Of a DNA stretch of 64,000 nt, positions 38,532-64,000 are shown piece by piece. Each line of letters opens with the position of its first letter. Positions within the stretch are counted from its first letter, which is position 1. This DNA comes from Lingula anatina (taxonomy: Eukaryota; Brachiopoda; Lingulata; Lingulida; Lingulidae): positions 916,842 through 980,841 of the forward strand of contig NW_019774847.1 in the NCBI RefSeq assembly GCF_001039355.2. The letters are read 5' to 3'. The position numbers and the translations under genes were made by a program. The notes beneath the pieces were generated by a model. That model saw nothing but the letters and a program-made list of their open reading frames with translations. It was not told where the DNA came from and did no database searches.

Positions 38532-39824
38532 GCTCTGACAGACTACCTGACTGGAGCATATGTGGAGATGAGAAAGGAGGCCAGGAATAGCAAGGACACG
38601 ACCTTCACCTCTGCAAGGTCACTGTTGGCCATACTGAGGCTGTCCACTGCTCTGGTCAGTTGACAACAAGGTTATCATTTAATGTTACTAAAGAAGCAAA
38701 TTTGCTTTGAAACAGACAAGCTTTTTCCGCGGAAATGCAGAATTCTGCCTTTTTTAATTCAATTCTGATGGTTTCTGAGATTCGCCAAGTTAAGTGTTAG
38801 GTCCCACGATGAACGTTCAGAGGGTTCTCTCTCTTTTTTTTTTTTTTTTTTTTTTAACCTAAGCTCATGTCTATTGAAAGAGAAGCAGTATGTGGTTTTT
38901 GGTTTTAAGTTAATGTTTTTGTTAGCAAAATTTAAATCTTTTACAAATGGGACACTTTTTGGACTTGGCCCAGTGACTTAGGAAATAATCCTACATTTTT
39001 CAGTGTGGATTCAAAATGATCCCTATGTTTAAGATGTGAAGGACCGAAGTGTGTCATTTTGTGACACTAATCCAGGCCAGGTTGCCCCTGACCTTTGCAA
39101 CCAAACTGTAACAGCAGGGTGTAATGTTGAAGAAGATCTCTCTCCTCAGTGTAATCGTTTCGAAGTTTGTGTGTCATCACACCCTAATGTTGATTATTCC
39201 AGGCGCGGCTCAGACTTGCTGATGTCGTTGAGAAGGAAGATGTGAATGAAGCCATGCGGCTTATTGAGATGTCGAAGGAATCCCTGAGTACAGAGGAGAC
39301 GGCCGGGAGGTATGTGGTGGGAGAGATCAGATATAAATGACGCAATTTCAGTACTGAAAAATTATAATAAGAAACAAATGAGTGAGAACGCTCCATCATC
39401 AGTTTGAAGGAGTATTCTGAATATATACAAGAACAAATTAAGAAATAAAAGCTCCCATCATTTTGTCTTCTACGTATTAAATGCTCATCCACTTCAGATG
39501 TAGGTCTTAGGTAAAAGATAGTTTTGGTTTGTGACAAAATTCTACTAAATATAAGTTGTAAGGGGCACTCCAAGCTATGGAGGTATTTTACTGCATGATG
39601 ACTTTTTCTATTTCAGGAAACAAAATTGGAAGGACCAAGTTTTCAACCTGGTGAAGGAAATGGCGCCAGCCAAGGGGGCAAAGTCCATCAAGATGGCCGA
39701 CATCATGGAGCGCTGTGCTTCTAAAGGATTCAAGCCTCACCAGGTTGAAGAGTGTATTGAGGAGTACGAGGAGCTTAACGTCTGGCAGGTGAATACGGCC
39801 AAGACCAGGCTGACCATACTGTAA
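38532..39824 (+). pseudogene. MCM7: Third partial copy of MCM7 (exon 15 part, exons 16-17)
   Basis: 38532-38654 repeats exon 15 from its middle, 39203-39309 repeats exon 16 and 39617-39824 repeats exon 17 with the stop. Between exons 15 and 16 this copy contains about 330 bp (38858-39190) not present around the N at 36584. It is therefore the only place in the window where intron 15 is read completely. I regard it as another contig over the same locus, and the best guide to how exons 15 and 16 join. Confidence 0.85.
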
Positions 39825-40800
39825 AGAACCTGACCCTCTTGTACAGAACTTGACCATCTTTTACAGACCTTGACCGTCTTTTACAGACCTTGACCAAACC
39901 AAACGAGGGAACAAAAAGAGAAACTGGCTTTGACAAGAATTAGTGTTTCTGTGTGATTTTTCTTTTCTTATGTACAATTGTAATCACATTGGAATACCAA
40001 ACTGCAGTTTTTATGAATAAAGAATCTCTGATCTTTGAAAAACAAGCTGGTATAACTCTCCAGTTTTAAAGGTAACAATGAGACAAAGACGTTGGAACAT
40101 TCTGGCATAGAATTTAGTTTGAAGGTTTGAATAAATCCTGAAGTATTCATTTAAAAAATAGGTCATGTCACCTGTGATGGGGTTTGGCTGAACTGGAGTA
40201 AGATGTATCTTGATCTAGGTCATATCCTTGGTGTGCATAGAAACTGCCTGCTGTTTATAATATTTGCACCTTGACGGAACTTCGTTGTCACAGACATTTT
40301 AGATGGTTTGTACATAAGTGAACTTGGTCCAGTAGAATGTATTGCTACATGATCCTGTACATTTTGAACATTAGATGCAATATTTTATTGGCTATGTATA
40401 TAGAGACTTTGTTGTGTAGTCATATCACACATGGATTACTAAAACAATGATGTTGTGTGATGGGTTATTTATCACTGCAAATAAATAAGCAGACTTGGGA
40501 TTTTAAGGCCATGTTGTAGTTGTAACAGTTTTGTATTTTTAAAAACGTGAGACGAAAAAAGGAACCATAAAAAGGTCAAGCAATGATTGATTGCAGTTTG
40601 TTAAATGCTATGGGGTATTAATGATGCAGTCATTCACAATTCTGGATGAGAGAGGTGATGACCCAAGTTTTGGAGGATGGCTTTCTGCTAGATAGATGGC
40701 GCCATGGAGCAGGACAGTGAACGTCAGGTCAAGACAGGCTGCAATAGTGTTTGTTGTGTCACATTGCACTTGTCCTGGCCTTATGTCCACTGGCTTAACA
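39825..40800 (+). other. Second copy of the MCM7 3' flank
   Basis: Near-identical to 37215-38193, including the CAAATAAATAAG polyadenylation-type signal at about 40476. Scattered SNPs and small indels separate the copies, as expected for two alleles. Confidence 0.65.
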
Positions 40801-41400
40801 TCATAGATGACCAGTTATTATTAATTTAGACCACAAGATAAGTCCAGTCCCGTCACCGTAGATGACCAGTTATTATTAATTTAGACCACAAGATAAGAAG
40901 TCCAGTCCTATCACCTTAGACCTCATTTCCACAGATTAGATCGATCTACTTTAGATCGACCTAACTCCCTGGGGGTTCACGCTAAATAGCTGTCAGCCGG
41001 GCGGACACGAAAGTTAATTACCCCCTTACAGCATGTAGTAGGCGGGACGGACATTTAAGCCGGATTATCTGACAGTAATCTACTGAGACTCCCCGCAGGG
41101 ATAGATCGATCTTAAAGCTCTGGGAAAACAGCCTTAGATGACCAGTTCTTATTAATTTAGACCACAAGATAAGAAGTCCAGTCCTATCACCATAGATGAC
41201 CAGTTCTTATTAATTTAGACCACAAGATAAGAAGTCCAGTCCTATCAACACAGATGACCTGTTATTATTAATTTAGACCACAAGATAAGAAGTCCAGTCC
41301 TATCACCATAGATGACCAGTTATTAATTTGGACCACAATATAAGTTCACTGTCTTAACACCATAAATGACCAATTATTATTTAAGACCACAAAATAAGAA
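40801..41400. repeat. ~57-bp minisatellite 3' of MCM7, copy with MITE inside
   Basis: Units of the same minisatellite as 38194-38530, here about eight, split by a 215-bp Harbinger-type MITE at 40919-41133. Confidence 0.8.
40919..41133. mobile_element. 215-bp Harbinger-type MITE inside a minisatellite
   Basis: Same element as 23563-23777 and the same length. Flanking TTA at 40916-40918 and 41134-41136; uninterrupted neighbouring units read CACCTTAGATGAC, so the target TTA and its duplication are visible. This supports a PIF/Harbinger-type origin. Confidence 0.8.
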
Positions 41401-44400
41401 GTGATTCTTTTTCATAAAAATTTATTTCTAGTCCATAATACATAAACGGACTTGACAATAAAACCACTACGTATCTTAGTTTCTTGATATAAAATAATCC
41501 TCTAGTTGTATAAAACTATTATACAAATATTTACAATTTTGTTTATTACTTTTTCTAATCTTTTGCTTTTTTTTTTTGTCAGCAGATTTTTGATGTTATT
41601 CAAATTGCATAGATATTATAGATAAATAAGGAATGGACTTTTTTTTCTTTCTTTTGATCTTTTGTAAGTAGCTTGAACTTGCCGCTTGCAGTAGTTGTAC
41701 AATACACTAAAGGTTCTGGTACTGAACATAAATTGTTTAACTTGACAGTATTGATCTATACAAACAATATGCCCTTGACCAGTAGTAGGTCAAGGTCACT
41801 GCCTTGTAATTATGTATCTGGGTTACACTGACATACATTACTGGATATTTATAGGTCAGATCTGATGTCCTTGAAGCCAAACAGGCACAGTAGAAGAACC
41901 GCCTGCAATACAATTCAAAGTTAATGGTCAACTTGCCAACATCAAATAAACAAACTTTTTATCAATAATTAAATGAGATCAAACTAAATACAATCCTCTA
42001 AACATGACTCAAGAAAGTTTTTAAACAAGGGTTACTTTTTATGAATAATAACCAATAATTTCAAGGCTCTTCTAGTCAACATTCAATAAAAGGTTCTCAA
42101 TAATATGGAACAATCTGGTGAAGTTCAACCCTCTTCATTATATCTATACATCAAAACAGTAACTTACTGTTTACAATGCTCAGACTTGATCATTTTGCTG
42201 CTGTACAGTTATTACTGTGATCAATCATTTGATATTGTATTAAACAGTAACAATGTTGTATTTCTTGTTATGTTATGTATTGGTCAGAGCCTCTGGCGTC
42301 TGTTGTATTGCATCTTACGTACATTCACACTGGATCTTACATAACACCAGTGTTATTACACTGAATGTTCTCTTAATTACTTGATTCATTCTGTCTGAAC
42401 ACAAGTTGAAATGTCCAGATGTAAACATTGTGTGGAGCTCTTCAGGTCGTTAGTTTTTAATCTAAGGATTGGCGAATCCCAACCTGAGAAGACGCTTCAC
42501 CCACACTTGCACCAGTTTTGTGTGTTTCTGGCCACGTTTGCTTGGGACCTTAATAAACCCACGTCTCAATAGAAATAAAATCATTTTTCACCTCAGTTCT
42601 TCAATCTGGAGAGCTTAAAGACGACCCTCGTGTCATCTTCTCCCTTGGTAACCAGGAGGTTGGCAACAATGTCGACACAATAATGGAACTTTTTAAGTAC
42701 TCTTCAACTTTATAACAATTCCCTAAGCTACACTTGCCCATACATCACTTTTCCTCTCTTTTATTAAAAGAGGTTTAAAATTAAAATAACTAAAATATAA
42801 CATCTGAGTCTATTATATATCAACATACAAATAATTTCAGCATTTCTTCGAGATGAATGCAAATTGCCCTTTTGAGTTTTCATCTTTAACTTTCCTGCTC
42901 CTCTTGCTTGGTCTGCCATTAAATGCAGTGCAGACATTCAAAATGGCTACTGTAGGGGAACGCTTGTGTTGCTCCAAGCTGTCTGTTGACTTTCAAGTCA
43001 TAAGGTGTTCCCTGACAGCGGACCCTCACATGACTGCGCGATGAACAAACCTTATACAACACCCAGTGGTCAAATACTGTCTTTGTAATATACAAACTTG
43101 GATAAAACTATCAGCAAAGATAATCTCAGAATGGGGATCCATTCCAAGTGTCAGTTTGAGGGTAACTTAATACAGTTATGACTCCATCTTTTCAATGAAC
43201 AGGAATTATCTCACTTTCAGATACAAAATTTTATCATCACAAAACCTTATTTCTATATAGCATTTGTGTTGTGTTTGCTGCATAAAATGGAACATGTAGC
43301 CTGCTTTTTAATTTTGTTGCTAACACTCAACAGTAACATTCTACTTTTAAGAAATTATGACCTTAAAAAATATAGTTTTTCGGAAAAATTCACAACTGTC
43401 TCCCATTGAAAAGATCGAGTGATAACTGAAGTACACTATGCTATCTATGTACAATGATTGAGTGTAGAAAAAATATACAAGTATAAGATGTATATGGATG
43501 CACATGTGACAATACTCTCCCTGATAATAACTCTATATATATTAAACATTTTTTCAATGTTTCTTTTTCATAATTTTAAAGATTTTTCAATAATAATTGT
43601 TTCATGCTGCATTTTATTTCTGTAACAGATGAAATTATGAGCTTTCTCTTAAAACTACAGAATACAACTCTTTTCATCATATAATCTGTACATATAACTA
43701 AGTAATATTACTAAAAATTATTGCATGTTATGCAAATAATATTTCTGTACTTGCACCAAGCCAACACAGCTGGCCTTATGTAAATGATGACATAAATTGT
43801 GTTATTCAACTGCTCATGCATATAACGTTATAGAATAAGGTCAGTTTGATCGAGGCAGAGACGGAAGAGGAACTTCTTGCTCATCAGTCAGATAGGAATG
43901 GCAACGATAGTAAACCTGGCAGAAGACAGGTGAAGATGGGGTAAAGATGGAGCGAGGGGTTGGGGGGGGAGGGGGGGATTGACCGTACTGGTTTCCACAC
44001 AAACTGTCTCAAAATAGTTGATCTGAATTTTAGGAAATTCTTGTTCTTGTCTTATAGCAAAAACAGACATGAGTTTTTCTTGCAGAATCACAGAATTATG
44101 CTTTTTTTACATGACCCTAAAGCAATTACCCCCCCCCCCCAAAAAAAAAAAAATAAAAAAAAAAAAATTTACGTAAGGTGTTTGGTTCCCCAATAAATGT
44201 TTTGTGTTCTCAAACATGGGCTCATGTCTGCGAAAAACAGGAAGCTATGCTAGTATTAAAGAGGTAAGTGGTAATCAATAACTCTGTTCTATTATTTTAA
44301 GTGAAGGTGGGGGCTTAACTGGGCATTCTTTTTTCACTGAATTTTACCCTTTCTTAAAAACACCAGCAAACACCGTAACTGTCATTTTCATAAAAAAAAG

Positions 44401-45324
44401 GAGAGCTAATCCCTCCCCATTTCTGCCCTATCAACTGACATTATATAGTACATCTGATTTTATTCTTACAATGGTGAAAATAGTGTATAAATACTTGTAT
44501 GTATGTAAGAACAGTCTGCTTGCCTCTCAGAGTTCACTCCCACAACAACAAAACTTCCAAATTTTCACTCTCTTCAAAACTATTTGTTCATATTTATAAG
44601 ATGAAACCAGTGCAGTTATATTTACACAGAGGTGGTACATGGCTGTCTTATAACAAAACGCCTGTTAAACCAGTTTTTCTTTCCATCAACTGCAGGGAAT
44701 CTATTCAAAGGCTATCCTTTTGAAATTGTTTTACGTGTTGCCTTTTTGTCACTTTGGTGTGTTTCCCTTTTTGTATTATTTTCTCTTTACATATCTACAC
44801 ACATGATTGGAGGTTCCCATGAGAGCATTATCCATACTGTAAGAGCAAATCAGTGATAAAACCTGCAGACTCCACTCGACAGCCTCAAACTGGGTAAACC
44901 AGGAATTATGACAATAGTATAGCACCGTTATAAGTAGAACTGCCAATTAATCCACCCCAATATCATTTTTTTCCTTCTGAATGTGTCATACCTGTCCTAA
45001 ACTTAACTTTTTTATATCACCATTAGATGACACCAGTGTCTTGAAAGCGGTCAAGAAGAGCCACAAACTCCATGATGAAATATCATAATTTTGATAAAAA
45101 ATAACAATTTGCTCTTACAAAATAGATAAGTTAAGCTTCATTCTGTTACAAAAATACAACAACTACTTCTAAAAGATAGATAAAATAATAAAAATCTGAC
45201 TTTGAGTGAATTACTCATTTGGTGCTTCAAAAGAAAACTTCCATTCTCCACTATAATAATGATAATAATAATACTATATTACAAGTTGAAGATCTTTGTT
45301 CTTAGTTTTATGTAGTGAGTAGTT
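41401..45324 (-). other. YAP1: Probable YAP 3' untranslated region
   Basis: No coding exon of a second gene is visible between the YAP stop and the MCM7 3' flank. On the minus strand an AATAAA lies at about 41419, which would give a 3' UTR of about 3.9 kb. That length is an inference. Poly-A/poly-C runs occur at about 44130-44167. MCM7 and YAP thus converge tail to tail. Confidence 0.4.

Positions 45325-64000
<18,676 letters not shown>

Overview
The window is nuclear DNA of an invertebrate animal. It has spliced genes with canonical GT-AG introns, about 40% GC by eye, many non-autonomous DNA transposons, minisatellites and microsatellites, and no bacterial-type gene arrangement. The mix (Hippo coactivator YAP, MCM7, DCN1-like, a FASTK-family gene, a short secreted EF-hand protein, a contactin-associated-like fibrinogen-type domain) and the repeat style suggest a marine lophotrochozoan, perhaps a mollusc. 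That placement is inference.

Layout: 2356-4386 (+) is a small secreted protein with a CNTNAP-like fibrinogen-related domain, its middle exons present twice around a single N. 5921-6935 (+) is a two-exon secreted EF-hand protein with a frameshift at a T7 run. 13162-15553 (-) is a FASTK/RAP-domain mitochondrial gene, with a frameshift and a second copy of its last exon at 11131-11267. 19653-22517 (-) is an intact 259-residue DCN1-like protein, head-to-head with MCM7, which starts at 22845 (+). The two share a 327-bp intergenic region with E2F-type sites. MCM7 reads as 17 exons and 721 residues once two extra partial copies are set aside. 45325-59708 (-) is YAP/Yorkie, complete from the middle of WW1 to the C-terminal LTWL; its first exon or exons lie beyond the window.

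The assembly holds single Ns at 3401, 4992, 12972, 31135, 36584 and 38531. Sequence resuming after several of them repeats sequence already given before. Copies differ by SNPs and by presence or absence of transposons: a 1.64-kb element in the FASTK-family intron and a 375-bp element in MCM7. The simplest reading is that alternative haplotypes were laid end to end, so these are probably not true gene duplications.

The most unusual signal is that 3' splice sites repeatedly carry local tandem copies of themselves. In YAP the last intron ends in 24 copies of a 66-bp unit holding the pyrimidine tract of the real acceptor, and two other YAP acceptors have 50-bp x4 and 40-bp x2 arrays. In MCM7, exons 4, 5 and 14 are each preceded by a partial copy of the exon start with its own AG. 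Separately, a 17-bp minisatellite lies within tens of bases of an exon edge at five places in three genes. No CRISPR array, rRNA or tRNA gene was recognised.
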